A DNA stretch of 64,000 bases. Origin: Effrenium voratum (taxonomy: Eukaryota; Sar; Dinophyceae; Suessiales; Symbiodiniaceae). Under the pieces are notes generated by a model. It did no database searches, was not told the origin of the DNA, and worked only from the letters and a program-made list of their open reading frames with translations. A program made the position numbers and the translations under genes. The stretch lies in NCBI GenBank assembly GCA_963377175.1, contig CAUJNA010003505.1, forward strand, positions 1,348,202-1,412,201. Direction: 5' to 3'. Positions 12,114-23,706 of the stretch are shown here, piece by piece (the stretch's first letter is position 1; each line of letters opens with the position of its first letter).

Positions 12114-15100
12114 GAAAGCGGGTCTATGCACTGCCATCCCTTTAGCGGCCGCTTGGGGACATATTCAAGGTGGAACAATGCCCGCGACTTCTTCAGGTTC
12201 TGCCAGGTGCCAATTGAAGCCGGACTTGCAACAATTACATTTTTTGCCTGGCTCAGGTTTGAAAGGGGTGGGTCACAAAAAGCACACTTCCTGTCTCAAT
12301 CAAGTATGGTAACTGTATTCGAAGAACAATACAACGTTTCATCAAGATTGTTCAGGAGACTGTGACAGTGAGGGCGCCGCTCAAACCGTCTCCGACAGCG
12401 TCCAGCTACGAAATGTGCGATATCCCTATGATACAGCCGCACAGCCTCATTGCGTGTTTGTGGGACACTGTTGGGGTCCGCCTGCGCGAAGGTGATTGCG
12501 TCAAGTATTGGAAGCATTTCAGGGATTTGAACGTTCCTTGGGCAGTAGAGCATCCAGCGTCAAATGATCATATACCTCTAGGTATCTACGGGGATGGGGC
12601 ACGAGTTCGGCAAGTGTCATTCGCACCTGTGCAAAAAATTGTGGGTATTTGGATGAACTGCCCTTTGTGGCGACCGCGGAGCTGCAGGGCGAGCAGGTGG
12701 CTACTGTGCGCAGTGGAGGAAGAGTTGCTTTACCGTCATCACACCTTGCGCGCAATTTACACCCACATCGCTTGGAGCTTGAATATTCTGTTTCATGGTG
12801 TTCACCCATCCTGCGGGCCAAGAGGCGAGGCACTGACCAATAGCCTCGCCAAATCCTTGGCCGGGCAGCGCATTTGCAAAAATGGAGAGAAATTCGCATT
12901 GGTCGAAGTGAGAGCGGATTGGGCCTATCACAAGGAACTATTCCGATTTCGAAGCTCTTGGAAGGGAGGGGCTAACCACGGTGTATGCTTTCAATGCCCT
13001 GCGATGGCAAGTGGGCCGCTACATGAACAGTACTACAACATTGACGACACTGCGCCGTTCTGGGCGCAGCAATACACACTTGCTCAATTCATCGCGCACG
13101 AAATGCCAGATAGAGATCTTTGTGACTAGGCTTCGAAACGTTAACAACGTTAGAGCTTTGAATTTGGCTCATTCCGCTCTCCCTCCCAGGCTTGTGAAAA
13201 ATTGTTCTACACTGTGAGGCCCTTTGATCCTGGTGAAAGGCTTCCATCCTGGCCTACTGAAATTTTGCAGCATGCACACCCTAAATTTAGGGTTGTGCTA
13301 TGGTGCCAATGGCTCCAGCTTGCGCCGTGGCAAAAAACAAGGAACAGGTGTCGTGTGTGTGTGTGGGTGCGCGTGTGGAACCTTTTCTTCAGAAAGCCTA
13401 GGTCTTGCCAGCGCTCAAGGTCTGATCTCAGCGAGCGAGTATATCTAAACGCTATTTTAAATCTCCGCCCCCATCCCAAAGAAACGCAGATAATATTGCA
13501 GTCACACCATGCCTTTTAGATGATGTTGATGTTCGTGCATGCATATAGTTTTTGACCTCTTGCAGCCAAGGATGGCGCTACTAGAATGCGGGTGGTGGGG
13601 CCATCCAGATACACCAATGCAAAGTCTTTTGGACAATGCCTTCCCCGATTTCCAGGTGTTCTGCAAATCAAATGCCATACCATGCTCCCAACCTCCTTTT
13701 ACGGTTCGTCTGGTGACTCAGCTGCATGCGTGTGCGCAAAGCGCACCCAGGTTTATGCGCGCGCGTGCGTGTAGTGTGTGTAATTATACGCGTGTTTGAG
13801 CTTGTGTGGGGTGTGTTTCTGCGCGTGCGCGTCTGAAAAGTGTGTGTGCGCCTGGAGAGTGTACTTTGTGTTTGCGTGTCAAATGGCTTCGCGGGCGCTT
13901 GAGTGCGCCCTTGTGTTCTCGTGTGCGTTTGTCACAGGGTTTTTTGTGCAACAAACTCACCAACACAGCAGCATACGTTTGCCTTACACACACAGAACGC
14001 ACAAACGCAAACACAAACACAGACGCGCGGAAACGAACGCACAAGCGTAGAAAACTGCAAGACGCAACACGCGCGGACACGCACACGCACCCGCGCACAA
14101 ACACGCACAAAGCCCCTAAGCACGCAACAGAAAACAATCACGCACGCCCACACAGATGCCGGCAAACTGTTTCAAGCACGGGGCGCAAACACACCCACAC
14201 ACACACACGCGCGCACAAGCGCCGCTAGTAATATCAACACGCGGACGCGCTACACACACACACACACGCACGCACCTACGTGCACACACGTGACGCTCAG
14301 ATATAAGATGTATGCAAGCAAGCGCTGCGTGAATACATACACACACACACACTCGCGCGCACAGCTGCAAACACCTACACACATATGTAACACACATGCC
14401 GCGTCCACTTGGAAACACACATGCGTGCAAACGCGCGATCGTTTGTGTTCGTGTGTGCTTCTGTGTCTGCGTTGCTTTGCGTGTGTTTTGATGTGGCTTG
14501 ATTTTATTTGGTAGCTTTTTGTGTGTTGGTGTTGTGGTCGTACTTGCGCTTTGCTGCCTTAGGTGGAGAATGCGCATTGTGGTTTGTGACCAACAAAATG
14601 TTTCACCGCCCAACCCTTGAACAGCCCAAAAAAGGGACAAGTGGTTAATTGTCACTTATGTTTCTGCTTGAGTTGTGGTCGGGGGCCTTGTGGAAACCTA
14701 TCAGTTTTGGGGGGCTGGCCCTATGGCTCATGCTCATCTACAGCGCGTGTAAATCATAGAGGAAGATTTGCCGTAGCAACTGTGGTTTACTGTAGCAGCG
14801 GTTGACGCGCAATTTGCACACTCGCTTCGACGCGTGACGCGCGTTCCAGTAAATCGGCGCGACGCTGAGATCCTGAAGAAGGATGGTGAAGTTATGATGA
14901 CGGGCAAGGCATACAACAACCGATGCATCACACAATGGCTATCGCACGCGCTTGGCCAAGCCTGCCAAGCTCGTCCACCCTTGGACGATGAGAGAATTCC
15001 GCTCATGCATGTGGCGATGCACCAGAGCTAAATGTATTCTTTGTTTGTCCTATTGGGCTTGCTACTTGACTGTTGGTTCACGCACTTGGTCTTGCCAGGA

Positions 15101-15823
15101 AAAAGCGGTTCTTGGCGTGTGGCATGCCTGCTGAGGAATGCCTTGACGCGATTCTTTGGATTGATGGAACGGTGCCCTAGGTTTTTGAATCTTGTCAAGA
15201 TTTAGTGTTGCGTGTTTCGTTTTGTGTCGGATGCATTAGCTGTGCATGGACCTTGGCCTCTAGTGCCTATGCAAGGACTCCTTCCCAGGCTCACGAGCTC
15301 TCGACTGAAGGAACACGGTTTCTCAAAACCCACTTGGTCATCTCTGCCATGTCATTTAGGCGCGCTCGCAACTGGTGGCCGTGGTTTGCCTACGCACGCA
15401 ATTGACGCGCCCCGCCCTACGCATGAAGGATGATGAAGCGGCACTTCATCATCCGCCCCAAGGTCCACGCTGCTTGGCATGCTGAGTCTGCTTGAAGCTC
15501 GAGTGCTTCGGCCACTTACGCTTGTCTTTGAGTTTGCGGTTTTTGCGCATGACAAAAACACCGAGGCCATGTCACATTTGCTGCGGCAAATCAAAATGCA
15601 CCGCCTCTAGCCTGTTTTATTGCATTAATGCTTGAAAGTTTTTTGTTTGCGCATGCCTGCGCAGTACTGCCGGCCCGCCTGCCCTTACCCTTGCAACCGA
15701 GGTGCGAATCCTCGGATGGAGCATTGTTTTCTCGACGAGGACGGGATGGCATGGCTCAAACGATGCTTGGCAAGTCAAAGCACAGTGTGTCATCTTAACG
15801 AGGCGATTGTCTGTGCGCGTTAA
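12114..15823 (+). CDS. Gene C: DDE-transposase-like conserved dinoflagellate protein, 9 exons, N-terminus missing
   Basis: Nine exons join in frame to 542 residues plus TAA: 12114-12218, 12356-13112, 13219-13321, 13571-13707, 14850-15024, 15099-15171, 15289-15380, 15429-15493 and 15702-15823. Donors are GC, GA, GC, GT, GA, GT, GT and GA. Seven of the eight acceptors are AG; six are followed by G. Visible motifs in order are RDFFRFCQ, DIPMIQPHSL, IYGDGARV (Asp codon 12593), a Trp/Leu helix, VRADWAYH (Asp codon 12917), a CFQC pair, FHPGLLKFCSMHTLNLGL, CSQPPFT, KAYNN, IIRPKVHAAWH and CFLDEDGMAW. The DG..., DW..., CxxC, His/Leu-Gly and DED order resembles Plavaka/KDZ-type RNase-H-fold transposases of fungi. 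That comparison is from memory and is an inference. I recall the family as abundant in Symbiodinium-type genomes. The intron 15381-15428 is only 48 nt. The stop may instead be bypassed by one more intron. Confidence 0.75.
13720..14440. repeat. GT-rich then CA-rich microsatellite pair in intron 4 of gene C
   Basis: From about 13720 to 13935 the plus strand is GTGTGCGCG-rich. From about 13940 to 14440 it switches to CACACGCGC-rich. The two halves are roughly reverse complements, so a long imperfect hairpin is possible. Alternating purine-pyrimidine with CG steps also favours Z-DNA. Confidence 0.85.
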
Positions 15824-18800
15824 ACGTTGTGGGAAAGTGATTGGCAGATTTTGAGATGTCGTACCGAACCCCCCACAAACACACCTTTGGGGTAAACCGG
15901 TCTTTTCTTCGATCCACAAAGCCCCAAGTCCACCCTTGATCGATGCTGACTCTTGAACTCAAAAATGTTGAAGTAGTTGAAGAGAATTGGAAGCAAGCCA
16001 AGGACTGACGCTGCAAGCTTGCTCTCGTAACCGACGAAAATGGATATTGAAGGTCAGTAAGCTGAGGCCTGGTCAACATGAACACGCATACGCTTGGTGC
16101 TTTGGGAAAGGACTTAGTTCATAGCATCATCTTTAGAAAGATGAGGTTCCACATGCCGCCTATAGGCTGTTATCTCTCAAGTGGCGCATCGCGATGCTCC
16201 CTGGCGGCAGCAAAGAAATGCAATATAGGATGCGCACCTGTTGGAACATCATGTGCCTGGCCTTTCAGGCTGAATCGGTCATCGAGGAAGCGGTAGGGCC
16301 GTTGAGCCCAACATAGTGCGAGAAATGGGCGCGAGTGACAAAGACTGCTGCAAACTGGCCCGGCAATCATTGTCTCTCAAACATGACCGTTGGAATTTGT
16401 ACATCCAGGATACTTTGAGTACTGCCTTCAAGCGGGCCTGCCATTCTGTGCCCGCACCCTTCGGCAAAGTATGGTCTATATGGCAAAGTATGGTCTACTG
16501 TAGAAAGACTATTCTTCCCAACGTCTTTGGACTTCTTGGGTATATATATATATACAGTATTGTGTTCTTTCCAGCATTTAGCAAGAATTGCCGCGCATAG
16601 CTTCTCAACAACATAGGATGCAGCTCACAGGAACCAAGACTACTCGAACCAATTGTGTCTTCCCGACTTCTGGGGGAATCGCTTTTCTCCCCCTAAGCAT
16701 GAGGTTTTTACAACGGTTTGGGCCTGCAAAACAAGGAAAAGGCCAGCCGTGGCAGCCCCTCGCGGGGGCTTCCATAGCAAGAAGGCGCGATTGTTCATTT
16801 CGGCCCAAAAGGAGTGACCCCAATGGGTCCTATAGGATGATACTCCTACCTAATTGTCCTTTGGTGCAAGCTGGAATCTGCTTTAGCGGCAGCCCGCTTA
16901 GGGTTCCCTCACACATGTCTATCAAAACGTTACTCGAGCATCAATCCCCAAATTTGGCCGAAAGGATTCAACCAACTCAATTTCGGACATGTGGCTCTCT
17001 CAGAAAATGGACACGGTCTAGGCCCCATCCAGGCGAAATGAACAAAAGCTTGTGTCTCACACATGTCCACCCAGACTTGTCCTTTGGGAAAAAGATATTG
17101 AAGGGAGCCCTCACACAGGGACAATGTAGGGCACCACTGGAGCCACGGGGCAAACCGCGGCAAACCAAATGGAGAATTCCTCGTTCCCGTTCCGGCTAAA
17201 ATACCCCGCTGCAATCCGCCCGCCCCGGCACCTCGACACAGGCAGGCGAGCCCAAAAAGACCACCCTTCCTGGGCCAAAGCTGATTCATGATGCTTTGAG
17301 ATTCAGATTGATGAGCTCACACTGGCAAACCTGGCAGTGGCGAACAATTTGCATTTTTACAACTCATCTCACCAAAGAAATGCACAACTCCTGCCAGAGG
17401 CCCAGCCTGCGTGCAGTCGCGTCCGCAAGCTATGAAATGGCCTGCCCAAATGGCCAGGTGCCAATCCCCGGCGCGACTTTCGGACGTGGCCATGGGCGTT
17501 GCGACACTGTCTCCCTCACCACAAATCAATCGCTGCGTTGAGCAGGCACCGCCCGCCAATCGCAAAAGCAAGAGTGTCCATGAGCCTCATGCCACACGCC
17601 CACAGCCAAAGCACAGGTCGCGTCCACGGTCAGTGAGAAGATTAGCAGTTTCCGCTGATCATCGCACCGTTTGGCCAAAGGCCAAAGGGTGTCACACGGA
17701 TCAAATGATCATCATACCCGTGGAAGCAACAGCGACAGCACGCCTACAGCAAGCGACACCCCAACAGAACGCCAATATGAGCCCATCCTTGTTGGGTCAT
17801 GTCCAAGGATCCTTATGCCTAAGTTCCTCGTAAAATGGCGTCTATGAGTATCCTGACCAACCGGGGTGAAAGGGTGTTTTAGCCCTGCCTTTCCGCTGAA
17901 ATTTCAGCCAGAATCTGAAATGCATCGAATTCCCTCCGAAGTCACGCAAATTCGCCGGAATCGGAAAACAAACAGCCGGAATTGGACCGATTCGGCTTCA
18001 GGAGAACAATACTCAGAGTTGCCAGAATGGACTCAAGCTTCATAGTCGGGAAGTTCCGCCAGGAATCGCGGGAAGTTTTGCCGAAATTGCGTGATGCATC
18101 GCTGGAATCGCGGGAAGAGTTTTGCGACAAAGCGCCCAAGAAAAATGCAAAAATCACGCTCAACATGCCAGCTAAAGACAAGAATGGCCGAAATTGGCCC
18201 AAAGGCTAACAATTGATCGGAAATGCGAAAAGGAAACTTTTCACAAGAACGGCCATTGTTTCGAAGCAATTCGACTTAAATCCAGACATATATATATATA
18301 TATGTCAGCAAGACTGCATCATGCTCCAAAAGACAAGACGAGACATGACGAGACTATCAAGGAGTCACACACTCCGAGGACATCAAGCAGCACGCATGGT
18401 GTGCCATCCAGATCGGCGGGAAAATCTGAGAGCAGCACGGGCAAAGTAAAATCAGCTTCTCAAAGGAACGCTTCGTGAAACAGCTGCATCTCCAGCCTCT
18501 CTCGTAGCCCGACAAATGAAAAATCACCTCAGAATTGGACACGTGCAGCATATCCCCAGGTTTCAGTGAAATAAGGCTCTTTAAGGCTCATTTGGGTTTT
18601 ATTTCGGGGTGGGGGGCTTCTGCATTCTATCCTTCAAGCGCTAGGCATTGCTATCCTTGTGCCAAACCATGGCATGGAGGCCTCTGTGGCTATCGCGGAT
18701 GGTCCTGTCATCTCTTCTACTCTCATTGGGAAGGCTCGAAGGCCTCCATGGGTGCGTTTTCTGAGAAATAAAGAAGATGCCCAGCGGATCATTCGGGGCC

Positions 18801-21066
18801 CCGGCTCGGCGAGGCCTCGATTCGGTCAACTGGAGGTTTCGCGAGTTCTTGGACCCACTGATCAAAATCAGGCACTCATTTTCAGGCTCAACTGTAGAAA
18901 TCTGCTTATGGAGAAACCCCGTTGGAACGGCACCAACTGGAGAGTGGAGTTTGTTCATCGATCGGCACCTGCGAGGGTACAAAGATCCATTTCTTCCGTG
19001 TCGGATCAGTTCCAAATGGCACTGTGGCAAGCGTGTGTCCTCCTGTTGCTGGAGCTGTTCCTGATGGAGTGTTTGAGTTCCAGTCCGATTTTTTAGAATC
19101 CCTGTTGGAAAACCACTGGACCACTACAAAGGGGACCCTTTCGGAACAAAAGGCAAGGATTCAGGATTGCCTTTGAACAGCCCAGTTTGGTACAAGTGAT
19201 GCTAAATACTGCCCACTGCTCACGTTGACAGAACTGCGAATCCCCGCCGGAAAACTGCTTGAGGCCGTGCCGGTCAACAGCTAGGACCTGTCCCTCTCCT
19301 GAGTGTATTGGCCACAAAAGGTCTGCACTTGCTGTTGAATGCTGAAATGATCGTCCCACAAAGTCACCAAAGTCCATGAACTCAGGGCGTGAGGTACCCG
19401 TTCAACTCTCGTCATGCTTGGCAGCTTCCCTCAAAGCCCATGCCGGCCTGCAGTGCCAGCAGCACTAACAGCGCCTCGCACATCAGCGCGAGGATTTCAA
19501 TCGATACGTGAGGGACTTTGCTATGGCTCGTCCGAATAGGGGGCAAAAGGGATTTCAACCGTTGCTTCTGGTTTGCCATTGCAACTTTTGTATCTGCCAA
19601 ATGACATGGGGAATTGGCCTCCAACAAACATGGTTTAGTGCACAAAAGTTTTTTTCTCACAAGGGGAGGCTTCGTCCTGCACAACCGGTCGAACGTGCAC
19701 CAAGACATAGTACACCCTTGGAAAATGACGCAACAAGGTTCCAACCAATTGTGGGGTCTGTTGAGGGTACCCTTTTCACCTTGGTTGAAAGGGAAGGCAG
19801 AAGGAGAACCGCCATTTACGGGGTCCCCCGAACTTGTTGGTGCATGGCCTCCAGTTTGCTCATGTCGCTGCTTTGTGATAAAATAGATAACCACTCCTTT
19901 GCTCGTCCAAAACTGGCTGGCTCATCTGAATATGCACCCAGGTTGCCACTTCTTGGTCCCCTTTCCATTTGTCGGCGTCGGAACCGCCCAAAGCTCCGCT
20001 CCTCCAGCCCGCGCGCCTTGGATGGGCGGAACCCTCATGGGCCAAATGTTGCTACATGCGTGGCTTGTGGTTCCCTTTCAAGCTAGACTACTTGAAGGAG
20101 TATATGTTATAGATCCCTCTAAACTCCGGAAATCTGAACGTGTAAGAATATGGCTGCGAACTGCTAAGTAACGTAACTAAGTAGTCTCAAATGTGAGGAA
20201 GGGCAAATATTTCAGTGACAAAAGTTCATGTGAAGCATCTAAGGGCACCGGGATGGCCCACCCCCTCCCTCCACGTTCCATTAAACATCATCCTTTGGGC
20301 ACCCTTTTCAGAAGTCCATGGCCTGGTTGTTTAAACAAATGCGCTCAACCCTAGTGTGGTGTGGAACACCGGTTTCCTTTCCCAGAGACTAAGCGCCCGG
20401 CTCTTCTTTGAAGCGCCATGGGAGAAACTATCTTGTTGGGGGTCTTGTGCTTAGTGCAGCCTCTGGATGCGGGTGGGTGCTCTGGCTCAGGCAGGCGTGG
20501 GCCCAGCACTTCATGTGTGTGCTTCGTTGTTGTTGTTTTTGCAGCGGGTAGCCAAGCAATGATGTCTTGCAAATGCTTGCCTGGAATACACAAGCACAAA
20601 GAACTGGAATCAAGCATGACCTGTCAGGCTTGCGCTTGGAGCCTGGCGCAATACTGGTAAATGCCTATGTCTGACCGGAGCCAACTGCCTGGATGTCATG
20701 GCAACCAATGCCTTAGGGACCCCGAAAACCCTCAAGCAAGGCTTTTGGAAGAGGTAGTTCTCCAATGGATCAGTGGAGATGTTGCAAGATAGCACGCAAC
20801 TTCAAAATGCCTGAAATGTGCCACAAAGCAGCTTCAAACTCCACCGCGCACCTCATTTCACCCCGTCAGCTCGCCCATCACTCCACTTGTGGGATCAATT
20901 GAACATGATGCATTCATCTTGCAGCTGCTGTGCCCTCTGGGATGGTTCATTTCCACGCACTGGTTCATGGTCCATATTCACCGCTAACCCAAAAAGCGTC
21001 AAGTCGCCAGCTGCGAAATGCTTCGGCACATTGGCCGCGAAGAACGCCAAGGCCGCAGCCGCGGCC
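15824..21066. other. Convergent junction between plus-strand and minus-strand gene blocks
   Basis: No complete gene was found. Open plus frames occur at 16316-16600, 16588-17199 and 17411-17833. The last, rich in Arg/Ser/Pro/Gln, is the most coding-like. On minus, 19412-19490 reads ALLVLLALQAGMGFEGSC to a stop, and about 19955-20016 reads ARGLEERSFGRFRRRQMERG after an AG-G acceptor. These two may be the end of a gene downstream of the prefoldin gene. Much of the rest has the same repeat-like texture as the introns further right. Confidence 0.3.
19955..20016 (-). CDS. Candidate minus-strand exon, Arg-rich
   Basis: After CATCCAAG the minus strand reads ARGLEERSFGRFRRRQMERG, a charged segment with no stop. 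The AG-G acceptor and composition fit the neighbouring exons. No partner exon was joined and the family is unknown. Confidence 0.3.
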
Positions 21067-23659
21067 TCAGGCGTCTTTCTCCTTGGCGGCTTCCTGAGCC
21101 TGCATTGCATACCTGTCCCGAAGCAATGGCAACCACGGATGAGACCTGACGACCTGCCGTCCTGTAAGGCTGATGGAGGCAAAATGACAAAAAAACTGCG
21201 AGCAGAATGGCGGCACATCTTCTGCTGCATAGTGATCTGGATGTGCTCCAAGCTTTTCTTCTTCTCCTTGAGGACCTTGCAAGATGCCAAAAGCATGGTT
21301 CAAGCAAACACCACGAACTGGCTGGTGAAGCATTCCTTTGTTTTTCCAAGTTGGACCCCTGGGTACAATAGGCTTCCATGTATTTCTCTTTAACCATCAG
21401 CCATACCAAAAGCGCCAAAAGGAAACTCGCCAACAGCTTAGATTTGCACCATCCCACCAGGGAAAATTATTATGTTAAAAAGGAAACCTTTCCCTAGGTA
21501 CAAAACGTCCCACTCTCTGAGAACCGTCTGAGAAAGCGCGCCCCTTCCACTTTGGAAGCGTTGTCCGCCAACAGCTTACATCTCCTGCATGGAGGAAAGC
21601 TCAAGGATACCAATTGCGTTGGGTATGTGCCTCAATACATGCCCCAATAAACTCGGCATACAAACCGGTCTCTGTGGGGTTCTACAACATAAAACTACTC
21701 TAGTGGCATGTGATTGAGCTCTTTGAAAACCCTCTCCGGCAAATGCATGTAGTAGTAGGCTTCCCTCAAAATTGCAAGTGGACCATCCACATCAAATCAC
21801 ACAACCTCGTCAAATTGCAGCAAATTACAGGGTTTACGTTGTTCCGCTACTTGCAATTGCAAGGAGAACCCCTAGGCTTGGTGGTACCAGCCCGTCCAAT
21901 CAAAATGTTTTGCATCTTTGGATCTATTTGATTCTTGTTTTTACCAGTAGGATGGCCGATGCTGAGGACCGTCAACCAAAACAAGCCCAGGGTTTCTGCC
22001 AGCCAGCAAAGAAGCTGTTCCATTGAGCGATACAAGTCATTGTTCATTGTTCGATTTTGCCATGCGAGCCGCAAAACCGCGCAAAACTTGTGTGTGTGTG
22101 TGCAACTGCGAGAGAGCACGGATTGGCTTCCATGCTTATGGCTCGTGAAAAGTGATACTCGACCGTTCACAAAAGCATGTCGTTGGCTACCAAAACAAGA
22201 AACTTGCCGGGGGGGGATTCAACCTAGCATGCTGAGCAAGTTGTCCCTCTAAGACAACGGATGCAAAGAACCCTCCAGGATGGCCAACTGGTGCCTTTGA
22301 CGATCCCGAGTCACGCCCAGAGCGAGGCTTGGCACCGGCCTGTTGCAAAACTTATGTGCCCGCTCCACAGACATCTGGATGTAGTACCCGGTGCCAACAT
22401 CGACCGTCACTTTCTTCCTCAAGTCGAATCAAGGGCCGCACAGGGTTGTCATACACATGGCCCCTTTTGGACTCTGGTCCTGACGGCCCCATTCTTTGAA
22501 ACCCCACTGTCTAGGCCAGCGGCGTTTCAGTCATGTGGCCGTCGATGTACAAGGAGGAGGTCACTGGAATCTCAGCCATGGGAAGTGCCGAACGTGCCGT
22601 TCCTTGTTTATCCTTGCCCACACAATCCATGTAGGTAATATGTATGTATGTATATATATATATATATGTATATATGTGCACACACCCACATTCTAGCCGA
22701 TAAGGGTTCGATTGTTTTTGTTGGCAATATTGCATGTATGGTGCGTGTGTGTGTGTGTGTGGATTGACTGGCTGGAAGCACTGCCCCTACTGTGCAAACA
22801 GAGGCCCTCTCTGATGGTTCCCGAATTCGTCCGCGATTGTTTAATCAGTCACCAATACTCTGGTCCTTCAAACCCCACTTGGCCAAACACACAAACAATT
22901 CGCAAGCGACCAAACCAGGAAATGAGAAATGGCCCCCAACGGAACTATCTCCTAGACCCCGTGGAAATCTCACCCGCTTCATTCTCAAAACCTTAAGGTT
23001 GTTCCCCGAGAACAAGTAGGCCATGGTAGCTTCCAGGAAACTTAGGTATAAGATGGGTTATCGTGGCTCTCATATAACCCTAACACAAACCCAAGACCTC
23101 AAAAAGGCTTCCATATTTTTACATCGAAGGAAGCCGCCAAAAATGAGAACCCGCAAGATGCAAACCATTCTACCCCCTTAAGTTGGACCATGCAAAAAAA
23201 TGTTGCCTTCCGCTACTTGGACACCCGGCAGACTGCGGACCCAAAGAGGCGGGAACCAAAGCGGGCTTCCGGGCGAGCATGGGCTTGCCCGTGTTCTCTG
23301 GGCACAGCGATTTCAGGCTCTCTATGGAGGCCTGGAAGCGTGCCTGGCATAGTATTTGTGTGTGTGTGTGTGGGCTCGTTGGGTGTACCCAAATGTGTTA
23401 TATAGGCATATGTATAGGTCATATGTCGCAGTACTGTCAATAAGCATGACAGTGTGCGCATCTTTTGCCGAACGTTGGTACCCCTCCCCCCACTGCAACC
23501 GCCATTCCATGTCAAGGTGACCCGCATGACTGCGTATGCATTATTTACCCAGCGCTATTACCACTCCCCAACACCACCACAGACACCGCCACCACCACCA
23601 CCGCCGCCGCCACCACCACCACCACCTCCTCCATTACCATCACCAGCACCACCACCGCC

Positions 23660-23706
<47 letters not shown>

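Noticed and set aside
13191..13280. Alternative exon ACEKLFYTVRPFDPGE in gene C
   Set aside because: It would shift out of the frame of the conserved FHPGLLKFC segment. The acceptor at 13219 with a GA donor at 13113 preserves the family motif.
13784..14655. ORFs up to 203 codons on both strands
   Set aside because: Repeat-driven composition within intron 4 of gene C; no exon-like segment.
16588..17199. 203-codon plus-strand ORF
   Set aside because: No splice context, no recognisable motif, and composition like surrounding non-coding sequence. A chance open frame is the simplest explanation.
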